Part shown: positions 1-9,361 of the stretch, piece by piece | Numbering within the stretch: the stretch's first letter is position 1 | How the letters are laid out: each line of letters begins with the position of its first letter | Notes under the pieces: model-generated | The model's database searches: none | The model's input: the letters and a program-made list of their open reading frames with translations, nothing else | Told to the model about the DNA's origin: nothing | Translations under genes and position numbers: made by a program | NCBI RefSeq assembly: GCF_007860175.1 | Contig: NZ_SJPX01000005.1 | Location: forward strand, 558,001-622,000 | Source of the DNA: Rubripirellula reticaptiva | Lineage (GTDB): Bacteria > Planctomycetota > Planctomycetia > Pirellulales > Pirellulaceae | Reading direction: 5' to 3' | Length of the DNA stretch: 64,000 nucleotides

Positions 1-138
1 AGGATGAGCAAATTTGATGGGCGACGATGCCGACACCAAGGGTCGACGAACGAGAAAGGCCGAACCCTTGACGGCTTTGCAATTAATCAGATCAGCAGCC
101 GCGGACTGTCGCATCACGTCATGACGCTAATGTAATTT
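1..138. other. Left window edge, no gene assignable
   Basis: This short stretch lies downstream of lnt. Two competing short readings exist: a plus-strand frame starting with ATG at 4 that stops at about 132, and a minus-strand frame starting with ATG at 114 that stays open to the window edge. Neither has a recognisable motif or a convincing ribosome binding site, so no gene is called. Confidence 0.3.
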
Positions 139-1806
139 CTAATGTCCGACCGACCACGGCGAATCGGGCGGTGCCAATCCGCGAAACAAAAGAAACGGCA
201 CTAGTGCCAACGTGATCCATGTCGCGGATTCTGCGACCCAGTTCCCGTTCCTTGTGTAGAAAGTCGTATCGTCGAAAAGCGGAACACTTTTGCAAAGAAC
301 GCCGTCCTCGCCGATCGGCAGTTCGTCGGTGATCGTTCCATCAGGCTGGATCAAACAGGTCACGCCAGTGGCCGCACATCGAATCATCGCACGACGATTC
401 TCAATCGATCGTAATTGAGCCAGCTTCAAATGCTGTCGCAGAGTATCTGGATCCTTGAAGGCGGATCCGTTGGCTAACGCCACCAACACCTCCGCGCCTT
501 CTCGCACACTTGACGCAGCATTGTCGGCAACCATGTCCTCGTAGCACACCAACATTCCGACTCGCTGACCATGCGACAGTTCGAGCGGCATGTTGCTGGT
601 GCCACAGACGATTTTGTCGCTCACTGCAGCCCAATCGCGAAGCACCGGAAACCACGTTTCACCGGGTACGTATTCGCCAATCGGCATCAGCGATCGCTTC
701 ACGTACCGTCCGATGATTGATTGCTGCCTATCAATTAAGAACGCCGTGTTTTTGTAAACGCCCTGGTCGCGTTGCCCAACTTCATACGTTTTGCCTCCGG
801 CAAGCAAGTCACAGTGAAGATCGGGGTATGGTAAAAGTGCAGGATTCGGCATTTCCGAGTTTGCGACTGTGAAATCCTCATCACCGAAATGATCAAGTGA
901 GACGCTGTAGTTTCCTAGTGTTGATTCCGGCCAAAGCACAAGGTCTGCGGCCCCTGACACATGATCGGAAAGCTGCTGCATCTTGCCGAGCGATTCCACA
1001 TAAGTCGGATCAACCTGAATCGCGGCAATGCGAAGCGTGCTGGCCGCGCCAATTCGTTCTTGCCAGCTTGCAAACGCGTAAACTCCCCAGCCACAACAAA
1101 TCAGGATCATCGTGAACGCCAACGCAGCCTCGCCCATCGCCTGGGCCGAGCTGCGAAATCGCCAGTAACGCGCCAGCGCGACAGACCCCATCAGTGCGAT
1201 AGCAGTGACGCCAGCGGTACCAGCGATTTCTGCAATCTGCAGGATCGGAGGAAAACCGAGGTAAGCATGCGCTGTGGCCCAACTAAAAATTCGTGGCCAA
1301 TGCGTTTCAATCGTTACCCAAATAGGAACCAACAACCACAACCACCGTGGCCCCTTCGACCGAAGCATACAAGAAGCCAACCCAAGCAAACCAAACGCAA
1401 TCGCCTCCCAAACGATCAGTCCGATGAAAACCAAGATCGACATTGTGTAACTGAGATGCGTGGTGCCAAAAATCGAATTCGACGCCCAGTGAAACGCAAT
1501 CGCCAAGGCAATCAAACCGCAAGCGAACGATTCACTAGCAGCTCGCAAAGGCGACTGCTCTGCCGCACGCATGATCAAGCAGGTGTATCCAATCATCCCT
1601 AGCAAAAAGCATGACTGGAACAGCCACGGCAAACCGATCAGTATTCCGGTTCCGGCGATGGCCACCGCACTCGCAGCGGTCGCCCGCCAATGCTTCGCTA
1701 GATGGGTTGGATTTGCGAATTGACTTTCGTCTCGATTTTCGTCTCGAAGCGAATGATCGCAACTCTGCATTTCGCTCGGACGATCCGACAAAAACTGCAT
1801 GATCAT
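139..1806 (-). CDS. lnt: Apolipoprotein N-acyltransferase
   Basis: Transfers an acyl chain to the N-terminal cysteine of lipoproteins, the last step of lipoprotein maturation, in the inner membrane. The 555-residue protein has several hydrophobic segments (about residues 42-250) followed by a nitrilase-type domain from about residue 257. The catalytic triad of the family is visible: Glu294 in LWPEST, Lys370 in GRYVKRSLMPIGEYVP and Cys421 in VCYED. Length is close to the usual 500-550. The start may be ATG at 1806 or 1800; the first 40 polar residues are an unusual cytoplasmic extension. It stands alone on the minus strand, downstream of a small secreted protein gene. Confidence 0.93.
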   Translation of the reverse strand: MIMQFLSDRPSEMQSCDHSLRDENRDESQFANPTHLAKHWRATAASAVAIAGTGILIGLPWLFQSCFLLGMIGYTCLIMRAAEQSPLRAASESFACGLIALAIAFHWASNSIFGTTHLSYTMSILVFIGLIVWEAIAFGLLGLASCMLRSKGPRWLWLLVPIWVTIETHWPRIFSWATAHAYLGFPPILQIAEIAGTAGVTAIALMGSVALARYWRFRSSAQAMGEAALAFTMILICCGWGVYAFASWQERIGAASTLRIAAIQVDPTYVESLGKMQQLSDHVSGAADLVLWPESTLGNYSVSLDHFGDEDFTVANSEMPNPALLPYPDLHCDLLAGGKTYEVGQRDQGVYKNTAFLIDRQQSIIGRYVKRSLMPIGEYVPGETWFPVLRDWAAVSDKIVCGTSNMPLELSHGQRVGMLVCYEDMVADNAASSVREGAEVLVALANGSAFKDPDTLRQHLKLAQLRSIENRRAMIRCAATGVTCLIQPDGTITDELPIGEDGVLCKSVPLFDDTTFYTRNGNWVAESATWITLALVPFLLFRGLAPPDSPWSVGH

Positions 1807-1966
1807 TCACAATCTGTGCAAGCGGACTTGAAAGAAGTAGCGAGTGCAAGGACTCGATACCCAGCACCGGCGCAATGACAGTCATCGACCGAAAAAGGCC
1901 AGCGCCGCAGAATCAATCAACGACGCCAGCCCGATGAAATTGGGTCATTCCATCGCGATGATGAAG

Positions 1967-2353
1967 CTACGGCAGGTTAACCGTTCTTGTCTCACCAGCC
2001 GCCAACTTCACGGTTTTGACGTTGCTCGTGAACGCAGCTTGTTCCGGAGGATTGGATCCCGCGTTTACATGCGCGAATGCATAAGTTTGCAAACCAGCCT
2101 TCAGGTTGCCGATCGTCACAGAGCCACCCGGCGGAATCATCTTTCCGCCACGAGAGGTGAAGTTTGACTGTGTTGTCGCTTGCAAGAACTCGGTCGTTCC
2201 CACAATCACATAGACATCGCGTCCGGCTTCGCTAGTCGATGTAGTCGTGTTGACAAACTTAAACGCTGCTTTGGCTTTGGTATTCCCGCCGCCTGCCTCG
2301 GCAATCGAAGGCACAACAACTGCAATTAACATCGCCAGAATGAACTTGTTCAT
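1967..2353 (-). CDS. Small secreted protein of unknown function
   Basis: A 128-residue protein with a clear Sec signal peptide (MNKFILAMLIAVVVPSIAEA, cut near residue 20) and a mature part of about 108 residues rich in Thr, Val and Gly, consistent with a beta-sandwich. A purine-rich GAGAGAAG element lies just before the ATG. I do not recognise the family. It sits between lnt and a DUF1559 gene on the same strand, with gaps of about 145-160 bases, so co-transcription is possible but not shown. Confidence 0.75.
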   Translation of the reverse strand: MNKFILAMLIAVVVPSIAEAGGGNTKAKAAFKFVNTTTSTSEAGRDVYVIVGTTEFLQATTQSNFTSRGGKMIPPGGSVTIGNLKAGLQTYAFAHVNAGSNPPEQAAFTSNVKTVKLAAGETRTVNLP

Positions 2354-2497
2354 TTTCTTCTCTCTCGTACGACTTGTTAGTGAAACGGTAAGGCAGCTCT
2401 CGAAATCAACAAAATGATCAAATACTGTGTGTGTTGGCTGGCGACTCCTTTTTGATGAATAGGGGGAAACTTCAGGCGGGAATGTTTGAGGCCAAAT

Positions 2498-3343
2498 TCA
2501 GTCAGTGAAGTCTTCTGGGATGATTTCACGACCATCTCGAGAGCACAAAGCTCCTAGGACATCAAGCGATATCGACTCAGTCAAAAACCGAATCGCACCA
2601 TCAGAGGCGACTACAAAAGCTCCGCCGGGATGGCGGCTAAATACTTCACCCGAATTTGCAACGTTGATGCCTCCGTTGTCCTGGGTGATGACGTTTGCTC
2701 CGTCAGCCCACAAACCATGCTCGGCTGCATCACGGTCAACGACCTCAGCCAACAGAAGAGTGTGGCTTGTACCGTCAAAAATCTCGGGCAGACTTATGGG
2801 ATTGAGTCGACGTGGCGTCGAGGCGATCAACACGCCGTTGTTCGGACCGTGGGCAAGGACTGATCCAAAGTCGGCGAGCAAACTTCCGGCGACACCCGCG
2901 TAATCCGTGTCGCCGGGCAAATCAACGATCGACGATGGGCACCGAAGCAACGGAATCGATTTCTTGGCCAACTCAGCATTGCGTAGGGCGTGATTCCAAG
3001 GAACCGAGAAGTCCCACTGGTCGGCGATCGCATTCTGTTCAATCTGACTAAGAATTGCTGACGCCCAAGAGTGATCGCGATAGTTCAAGCGGTCATTACC
3101 TAGAGGCAACGTTTTGTGAGTCACGTGAAAATTGTGCAGCGCCAAAGCTTGTTGACGTAAATTGCCAGAGCAGTGAACTTTGCGTGCCGACTCGCGAGCA
3201 GCTTGGACACCATTGAGTGTCAAACCCATCAGGATGCCAATGATCGAGATGACAACCAGCAACTCGACCAAAGTAAACGCCGCGTTACGATCACTTTGCT
3301 GGTGAAGCAAGCGGAAAACTCGAAATCTGCTAGCGGACAGCAT
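2498..3343 (-). CDS. DUF1559 pilin-like protein (short form)
   Basis: Planctomycete DUF1559 family, whose members carry a type IV pilin-like N-terminus and an exported globular domain; the exact role is unknown. The N-terminal methylation-type segment FTLVELLVVISIIGILMG (about residues 23-40) is followed by VQAARESARKVHCSGNLRQ, typical of the family, and the C-terminal HPGGAFVVASDGAIRFLTESI motif is present. At 281 residues it is shorter than many members (300-420). The residue before the FTLVELL segment is Ala instead of the usual Gly of prepilin sites. GGAAGGG about 8 bases upstream of the ATG supports this start. Confidence 0.9.
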   Translation of the reverse strand: MLSASRFRVFRLLHQQSDRNAAFTLVELLVVISIIGILMGLTLNGVQAARESARKVHCSGNLRQQALALHNFHVTHKTLPLGNDRLNYRDHSWASAILSQIEQNAIADQWDFSVPWNHALRNAELAKKSIPLLRCPSSIVDLPGDTDYAGVAGSLLADFGSVLAHGPNNGVLIASTPRRLNPISLPEIFDGTSHTLLLAEVVDRDAAEHGLWADGANVITQDNGGINVANSGEVFSRHPGGAFVVASDGAIRFLTESISLDVLGALCSRDGREIIPEDFTD

Positions 3344-3830
3344 TTCTCAATCCCTTCCGTGATGGCTCTCTTCAAGAAACTTGAACAAAGCCAATGAAAC
3401 AGGACCCTCAGGTGGTACAGCCAACTACCACCCCCTCCGATCGACAGGATCCTACCACCGAACGAGGTATTTGCAAGTTGTACACTTTGCAGAGACTCGG
3501 ATTTTTCAAGATTTTTTCCAACGCCGCTTCAATGCAGGAACCGGCCAAGAACCGGCGAATTTGCTAGCTTCGCGAGCGTCGTCTCGCAAAGAAATGCATG
3601 GAATTGGTTGCTCCACTGACCAGGTGCATCGCTCAAGCGTCGCAACGGAACACTCCTAAGTAGCGATCAAGAACACGCGTAAGTGACGCAGCTCATCGGG
3701 GCGACTGCGGGCGTCTGTCCCCCAAAATTGCCAATCACACAGCGTTGGCAAGCGTTCGAACGTCATGGACTAGGCATAGACGCGTCGGGATGAATCGCGT
3801 TTGATGTTCTCCCCGCGCGACTGTCTCGCT
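3344..3830. other. Intergenic region, nothing recognised
   Basis: About 490 bases between the DUF1559 gene and the ABC permease, both on the minus strand. Frames crossing it are short, lack ribosome binding sites and encode compositionally random peptides. It presumably holds the promoter of the DUF1559 gene, but no clear -10/-35 pair or terminator hairpin was seen. Confidence 0.4.
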
Positions 3831-4796
3831 CTACAGCGGTGCCGGTAAGTCTCGTCGGCCGAAGTGGTGGATTGCGAATGCATAGAACAGCATCCCTAGG
3901 CCGATCAAGATCAGGGGATAGACCAGAGGCGGCAATGCGCCGTCCGGTACCGTTTCCGTCAAACTCCATGGCCCCGACGAGCCATGCTTTGAAACGAGCG
4001 ACGTCATTTTCTGAGGCTTGTAGCAACTGAAAAAGCTAAGCGACAGCAACCAACTGAGTGACTCGGCCGCTTTGCCCAGCCCAAACATCACCAACTGGAT
4101 CACGTAGATGCCGACCACCGCGCCGACAGTGCGCCAACGGTATCGATCCAGCGCGCTGAACATCGTCGACAGACCGAGTAGAAAGAAGCCAAACGCGAAC
4201 AAGTGAAACGTTGACGCCGCATAAGCTTCCACGTCAACGCGATCACTCAGCGGCATTGTTTGTGTGACCGGTTTGTCAACAGTCAACGGAATGTCCAGAT
4301 TGAAGATCGGAATCCGAAACGATGGCGGCGACACAGACTCGGTCACGGTTGTCGCCATCACGCCCACAGCGATGCCAGCCCAAACCAGCAAACACAACAT
4401 CGCCAATCCAACGACTGATACGGTCGCATGGGAGAGCAACAAGGTGCGTCGCCGGATCGGCTGGGCCAACAACATCTCCAGCGTGCCGCGACCAAGTTCG
4501 CCGCTAATGACATCGCTGCCTCGGGAAATACACCAGATCACGGTACACAAAATCACGATCGGCTCATCGTACGTCATCCCGACTCGGCCGGGATACGTGA
4601 ACAATGCGTCAAACTCGATCGGTGCGTATTTTTCGAAGTCTCGGAACTGTTCCAATATCGTCGTGAACTGGCCCATGTCCAGCAAACACACGACCCAAAC
4701 ACGCACCCACGCGAACGCAAACAACGCCAACCCACACGCGGCGAACAACAGCAGCGATTGTCCGATGTACTTGCGAACCAAAATGCGATTGATCAA
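3831..4796 (-). CDS. ABC-2 type transporter permease
   Basis: Membrane subunit of an ABC exporter; substrate unknown. The 321-residue product begins LINRILVRKYIGQSLLLF and has about six hydrophobic segments, with an extracytoplasmic loop between the first two, as in NosY/ABC-2 permeases; VISGELGRGTLEMLLAQPI is a typical ABC-2 cytoplasmic motif. The open frame runs further upstream to 4931, but that part overlaps the ATPase gene and looks like shadow sequence. I choose a TTG start at 4796 that overlaps the ATPase TGA stop (TTTGA) and is preceded by a GAGGTGG ribosome-binding-like stretch, implying translational coupling. Confidence 0.85.
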   Translation of the reverse strand: MINRILVRKYIGQSLLLFAACGLALFAFAWVRVWVVCLLDMGQFTTILEQFRDFEKYAPIEFDALFTYPGRVGMTYDEPIVILCTVIWCISRGSDVISGELGRGTLEMLLAQPIRRRTLLLSHATVSVVGLAMLCLLVWAGIAVGVMATTVTESVSPPSFRIPIFNLDIPLTVDKPVTQTMPLSDRVDVEAYAASTFHLFAFGFFLLGLSTMFSALDRYRWRTVGAVVGIYVIQLVMFGLGKAAESLSWLLSLSFFSCYKPQKMTSLVSKHGSSGPWSLTETVPDGALPPLVYPLILIGLGMLFYAFAIHHFGRRDLPAPL

Positions 4797-5698
4797 ACCA
4801 CCACCTCGCCACCCATGTGAACCGAATCGTAAACCGCGCGCAGCCCAAGCGGTTCGATCCGCATTCCCACAAGCTGCAGCGAATCGAGCCACCCAATCAT
4901 GGGCGATAAGTCTCCATCGGTGTCGATGCACAACAGTTCTTGGTTGGCACGCGTGATGGTTGATACGCGAACTCGATCGGCCAACGAATCGGGAACACTA
5001 ATCGACGCCGGCGCAGACACCGACGTCGTTTTTGCCGTGACCCGGTGCCGCTGAAACAGCTCGCTCATCATCAATTCGCGAACCAGTTCACCTTTGCGAA
5101 GAAACGCGACTCGGTCGCATGTCTCTTCGATCTCGCTTAGCACATGCGACGAAAACATCACTGTGCGACCACGCGACCGCGCCTCGACTACCAAATCTAA
5201 AACTGCCGCGCGAACGGTCGGGTCCAAGTTGGCAGTGGGTTCATCCAAAATCAACAGCGGTGTGTCCAACCCCAACACGACCGCCAACGCTAGTTTCTGG
5301 CGCATCCCGGTCGACATGAACGCAACGCGAGTCTTGACGTTCAATTCCAAACGATCGGCCACCCGCAGACTGCGATCAACGTCACCGCACGGATGCATTT
5401 CCGAGAAAAACGTCAGCACGCCGGCGCCTCGCATGTGCCGCGGCAATCGAGCATCGCCTGGCAAATAGGCGACTCGGGATCGCAGCCCCACGCCGTCCAC
5501 CATCGGATCAAATCCGTCGACGGAACAGCTTCCCGATGTGGGACGCAAAAAACCCAACAGCGACCGTATCAAGGTAGTTTTCCCCGCTCCGTTGGGCCCC
5601 AGCAATCCAAAAATTTCGCCTCTCGCAACCGACAAGCTGCAGTTCGAAAGGGCGGTGAAGTCCCCATATCGCTTGGTCAAACGATCCGTCACAACCAT
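4793..5698 (-). CDS. ABC transporter ATP-binding protein
   Basis: Nucleotide-binding subunit partnering the downstream permease. The 301-residue protein has Walker A GPNGAGKTT, signature MSTGMRQKLALA, Walker B LLILDEPTANLDP and the H-loop MFSSHVLSEIEE, followed by a C-terminal extension of about 90 residues seen in CcmA/NatA-type exporters. The open frame extends upstream to 5980, overlapping argJ, but the extra 94 residues lack family similarity; the ATG at 5698 (MVVTDRLTKRYGDFTAL) places the domain start as expected. The gene diverges from argJ across about 180 bases. Confidence 0.93.
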   Translation of the reverse strand: MVVTDRLTKRYGDFTALSNCSLSVARGEIFGLLGPNGAGKTTLIRSLLGFLRPTSGSCSVDGFDPMVDGVGLRSRVAYLPGDARLPRHMRGAGVLTFFSEMHPCGDVDRSLRVADRLELNVKTRVAFMSTGMRQKLALAVVLGLDTPLLILDEPTANLDPTVRAAVLDLVVEARSRGRTVMFSSHVLSEIEETCDRVAFLRKGELVRELMMSELFQRHRVTAKTTSVSAPASISVPDSLADRVRVSTITRANQELLCIDTDGDLSPMIGWLDSLQLVGMRIEPLGLRAVYDSVHMGGEVVV

Positions 5699-5879
5699 AG
5701 GATCGGCCAAGTCAGCGATTGCCCCAGCCACCGTCCCTGTTTGAGACCTCTCGATAGACGATAGACTTTGCGGATAATTCAAAACCAAACCTTTTCGTGA
5801 CAGTGAACCTGCATTGTCTCGCCTAGCGACTTTCTTGCCACTCCCCATCAAACTCGCAACCAACCCCTCGCAGTGAACC

Positions 5880-7073
5880 ATGGACAATTCAGAAAACAAC
5901 CTGCCCACCGGTTTTCGTTTCGCAGGCGTGACCTGCGGCCTGAAGGCCAGCGGTAAGAGCGACCTCGCACTTATCGTCACTGATCACCCCGTCACCGCCG
6001 CAGGCGTCTACACAAAAAACCAAATTGTTGCCGCGCCCGTCATGCTTAGCCGTAGCCGGACCCCGTCCAGCACGATTCGAGCCGTCGTCACCAACAGCGG
6101 AAACGCCAACGCCTGCACCGGCGACCAAGGCATGACCGACGCGCAAACGATGTGTCGCGAAGTTGCTGAGCGAGTCGGCTGTCATCCCGAAGACGTGCTG
6201 GTGATGAGTACCGGTGTGATCGGTCGTCCGCTGCCGATGGACAAGTTGATTGTAGGGATCGAACAAGCGGCCAAAGAAATCGCAGGCGACACGCCCGCTT
6301 TCGTCCGAGCCGCCGAAGCGATCCGAACCACTGACGCCGCGCGAAAGACAGTGACTCGCGAGATCGAGATCGGCGGCAAAAAAATCAAATTCGCTGCGAT
6401 GGCGAAAGGTGCCGGCATGATCGCGCCGAACATGGCAACGATGTTGGCGGTAATGATGACTGACGCGACGCTATCAGCCGATTCCATCAAAGCAGTACTC
6501 ACCGAATCGGCCGATCGCAGTTTTAACCGCGTCAGCGTCGATGGGCACACCAGCACGAACGACACGTTCCTGTTACTCGCTAGCGGCCAAGGCGAACCGC
6601 TTGCCGGCGACGAACTGGCCCAGTTCCAATCGCACATCAATGAAGTCTCGATCGCGCTGGCCAAACAATTGGTCGAAGACGGCGAAGGAGCCGTCCACAC
6701 GATGGCGATCCGAATTCGCGGTGCAGCCGATGTTGCGGCGGCAGAAACGATCGCCAAGACGGTCGCGGCCAGTCCGTTGGTCAAGACCGCCATCACGGGC
6801 GGCGATCCAAACTGGGGACGCATTGTTTCAGCGGCCGGTTATGCGGACGCAAAAATTGATCCGACCAAAACCAGCTTAAAAATCTGCGAAACCGAAATCT
6901 ATCGCGGCGGAACGCCCGTTCCGTTTGACGCTAAAACACTCAGCCAAAAAATGCTGGCTCAAAAAGAAGTGCCGATCGAACTAGTCGTCGGCGAAGGGCC
7001 TGGCGAAGCCGAGTATTGGTCAAGCGATCTTACCTGTGATTACGTGCGTTTCAATTCCGAATACACAACGTAG
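5880..7073 (+). CDS. argJ: Bifunctional ornithine acetyltransferase / N-acetylglutamate synthase
   Basis: Arginine biosynthesis: moves acetyl groups from N-acetylornithine to glutamate and can make N-acetylglutamate from acetyl-CoA. The 397-residue length is normal. The self-cleavage site is seen in KGAGMIAPNMATMLA, where cleavage before Thr187 gives the alpha and beta chains and frees the nucleophile. Other family motifs are NSGNANACTG near the N-terminus, DGHTSTNDT and GGDPNWGRI. It is the only plus-strand gene in the first 22 kb and is not flanked by other arg genes. Bifunctionality versus transferase only cannot be told from sequence. Confidence 0.96.
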   Translation: MDNSENNLPTGFRFAGVTCGLKASGKSDLALIVTDHPVTAAGVYTKNQIVAAPVMLSRSRTPSSTIRAVVTNSGNANACTGDQGMTDAQTMCREVAERVGCHPEDVLVMSTGVIGRPLPMDKLIVGIEQAAKEIAGDTPAFVRAAEAIRTTDAARKTVTREIEIGGKKIKFAAMAKGAGMIAPNMATMLAVMMTDATLSADSIKAVLTESADRSFNRVSVDGHTSTNDTFLLLASGQGEPLAGDELAQFQSHINEVSIALAKQLVEDGEGAVHTMAIRIRGAADVAAAETIAKTVAASPLVKTAITGGDPNWGRIVSAAGYADAKIDPTKTSLKICETEIYRGGTPVPFDAKTLSQKMLAQKEVPIELVVGEGPGEAEYWSSDLTCDYVRFNSEYTT

Positions 7074-7123
7074 TCCGCCGACAACAAACGTCGAGCGATG
7101 TTGACATCGGCGACCGCGATCGC

Positions 7124-8311
7124 CTAGCCGATCTTCGAAATCCCTGCGTCTGGGTTTACTTTTCGCAGCATGTGTTTTAGCGCCGCCTTCATCGGCATCT
7201 GCTTGACGGCCGCGGTGGCGGCAATTCGCAGTGCGCGGACGTTGCGGTAGATGACCGATCCCGAAACACAGCCATGACGGACGGTCGTGATCGTGTCCGT
7301 CTGTTTTCGCTTGTATGGTTGCTCGCCGTACCCCATGTCAATGCATCGGATGCCGTGCTGATCGGCCGAACGCACAATTTCTTTGAATAGCGCCGTACCG
7401 GGCGAGTAGCGAGAGTATTGGATGTCGTAGGTTGGAAACCAGTAATGCAGCAGATCGTTTTCGATCATGCCCACGTGAGCCGCTACGACGGTATCGCCAG
7501 CACGCAACACGGACAACAATCCTCGCATGCCCGAACTCTGGGACGCATGCAGATGACGCAGCATTTCACGCGTCCAATCCGGCGTGAACAAATCCAAGAT
7601 GTTAGTCCGCCGGTACTGTTCGCGTTTCCACTGAATGGCCTGATCCAATAGCAATGGATCACGACAATCGACTTCGACACTCAGCGGCCCGATCTCGCGC
7701 GACATCTTGCGCGACTTCTGTTCTTGGCGGCGGATCGTGCGGTGATCCTTTTCCAACTGGTCAAGAAACGCTTTCGAATCATTTCCGATCAACGCACAGA
7801 AAGATTCCGTTGTGCCCTGAAAGGAACTCGACGGCAAGTGACTCTGCTCGCCAACGAGTGCATGAAAGTCATAAGCCTTGACACCACACTGCTTCAACAA
7901 CCACGGCCAGTCCACCATCGTGCCCGGGCGCATCACCAAATTGTGAGCGTCGTTGAAGTAGCGGCCGGCCGGCCACGCAACTTTCCCGATTCGATGAAAG
8001 GGCAAGAACGCTACCACTTCGTCACGAGCGCTGATCACGGCAACCCAAACATCACCGCGTGAGGCGTGGACCGCGTCGAAAAACTCTAGAGAAAAAAAAG
8101 GGGTCACAAACTCGAACTGGCTCGCCCGCAATTCGTTCCATCGAGCGCGGTCGGACGTGGAGAGACCTGACCACGGAATCACTTCGACATGATCGGCGCA
8201 CGGCGAAACCGGGTCGACGGACCGCTGTCCGACATCGGCATCAGGTATGGTCGCGGCTATGCTCACAACTGGATCAAACCGGCAAAAATGAGGGTGACAA
8301 GCAATACGCAA
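7124..8311 (-). CDS. CelD/BcsL-type GNAT-like acyltransferase
   Basis: A 395-residue protein resembling the CelD/BcsL and FemAB-like acetyltransferase families (Acetyltransf_6), often linked to polysaccharide or cell-surface modification. Visible features include FVTPFFSLEFFDAV, the central RRQEQKSRKM basic helix, HVGMIENDLLHYWFPTYD, YSPGTALFKEIVR and IRCIDMGYGEQPYKR near the C-terminus, which match the fold's second GNAT half. The listed start is TTG at 8311; a GTG about 14 codons further in is also possible and the first 50 residues are poorly conserved in character. It converges with argJ across 50 bases. Acyl donor and target are unknown. Confidence 0.75.
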   Translation of the reverse strand: MRIACHPHFCRFDPVVSIAATIPDADVGQRSVDPVSPCADHVEVIPWSGLSTSDRARWNELRASQFEFVTPFFSLEFFDAVHASRGDVWVAVISARDEVVAFLPFHRIGKVAWPAGRYFNDAHNLVMRPGTMVDWPWLLKQCGVKAYDFHALVGEQSHLPSSSFQGTTESFCALIGNDSKAFLDQLEKDHRTIRRQEQKSRKMSREIGPLSVEVDCRDPLLLDQAIQWKREQYRRTNILDLFTPDWTREMLRHLHASQSSGMRGLLSVLRAGDTVVAAHVGMIENDLLHYWFPTYDIQYSRYSPGTALFKEIVRSADQHGIRCIDMGYGEQPYKRKQTDTITTVRHGCVSGSVIYRNVRALRIAATAAVKQMPMKAALKHMLRKVNPDAGISKIG

Positions 8312-8477
8312 TCGGCGTAACGCCGTGCGGATACGCTCTCTATCTTACTCCACCGCCACGAAACCAAAAGCCGCGATCATGTACCGGAGCCTGTTCCTAG
8401 CCCGCCAGAATGTCGCACGGGTCCCGTTACCGCCGCAAAAGCAGAGAAAACCTCTCAAATCGGCCGTGAATACCGTT

Positions 8478-8963
8478 CTACGCCGCCTCGTCGAACAAAC
8501 CGCCGCCCGATTTAGATTTCGGCTCGTTCCGTTTAGCCGACTGATAGGTCTGCGGAGTCCCCGTCCGAGTCAACGTGCGGACCAAATCCGTCGTCAAATC
8601 GGCCAGATGGTATTGGCAAACAAACAGCGAAACTGCGCGCGTATGAGTCATTTCGATGACCACAGCCAATTCGCGGCATCGCTTGGCCAAACGAGCATCG
8701 TCGATTTGCCGCGACCCAAGCAATTTGGTGCTCAGCGTCAATCCCTCGGAAGGCGCATCCGGGTCGCGAAGCAAGTCATCACGCTGCGAAATCTTGCCTT
8801 CCAACTCTTCCAGCGCGGCCGCCAATTGCCGAGTCGACTCGTTGACCTCAGTAACCTCAACGCCGATCGTTCCCATCCGAGTCTGGTCCAAGATCACGTC
8901 AATCGTGTTGGCCGTCTGCTCGAGCTCGTTCAAATAGGTTTCAACGCGATTGGACCAATTCAT
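8478..8963 (-). CDS. Probable flagellar chaperone, FlgN-like
   Basis: A 161-residue, helical, cysteine-poor protein (MNWSNRVETYLNELEQTANTI at the start) at the end of the flagellar operon. Its ATG overlaps the rod-binding gene stop by one base (TGATG), which ties it to that operon. Size, heptad-like helices and position are those expected of FlgN-type export chaperones for hook-associated proteins, but no diagnostic motif is visible, so the assignment rests mainly on context. The C-terminal 20 residues are polar and probably disordered. Confidence 0.55.
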   Translation of the reverse strand: MNWSNRVETYLNELEQTANTIDVILDQTRMGTIGVEVTEVNESTRQLAAALEELEGKISQRDDLLRDPDAPSEGLTLSTKLLGSRQIDDARLAKRCRELAVVIEMTHTRAVSLFVCQYHLADLTTDLVRTLTRTGTPQTYQSAKRNEPKSKSGGGLFDEAA

Positions 8964-9313
8964 CAAGATCTCCGTTGCAGGTTAAATAGCTCGAACATCG
9001 GGTCCGCCAGCGAACTGGCCGACGACTTGGTCAAATCTTCAACGATGTGTTGGTCGAGTTGTTGTTGAAAAACTTCTTCGGTTCGGCCACCGTGCATGTA
9101 AGCCGGTTTGCCGACTGTCTTTCGCATCGACGAAAGCATGCTACCGAATAACGTTTGGCCGACAAAATCTGTGAATGCTTCTTTCATTTCCGATGCTTCG
9201 CCTGACATCGAAAGTTCAGGCGACTTCGACATCATGTCCGACATCGACGACATCGACGACATCGATGAAAGCGACGGCATCGAAGACGATCGTCCTGCTG
9301 AATGCAAATCCAT
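8963..9313 (-). CDS. flgJ: Rod-binding protein, FlgJ N-terminal domain only
   Basis: Rod-capping/assembly protein of the flagellum. The conserved block runs from about residue 42 (EMKEAFTDFVGQTLFGSMLS) to the end (EEVFQQQLDQHIVEDL), which is the FlgJ N-terminal rod-binding domain; the muramidase domain of enteric FlgJ is absent, as in many phyla. The first 40 residues are a Ser/Met-rich low-complexity leader encoded by a short DNA repeat (9-base units around 9241-9265). ATG at 9313 is chosen over a GTG at 9343. It lies 48 bases after flgI in the same operon. Confidence 0.82.
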   Translation of the reverse strand: MDLHSAGRSSSMPSLSSMSSMSSMSDMMSKSPELSMSGEASEMKEAFTDFVGQTLFGSMLSSMRKTVGKPAYMHGGRTEEVFQQQLDQHIVEDLTKSSASSLADPMFELFNLQRRS

Positions 9314-9361
9314 GGTGCTTGTTTCCGTGTTGAATGGTGACACGCTTGTTGAGACGAGCGA

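Noticed and set aside
3381-3659. Plus-strand frame upstream of the DUF1559 gene
   Set aside because: Short, no ribosome binding site, and compositionally unlike neighbouring genes.
4797-4931. N-terminal extension of the ABC permease
   Set aside because: It overlaps the ATPase gene in another frame and is Arg/Trp-rich without membrane or family features.
5699-5980. N-terminal extension of the ABC ATPase
   Set aside because: It overlaps the start of argJ on the other strand and has no family similarity.
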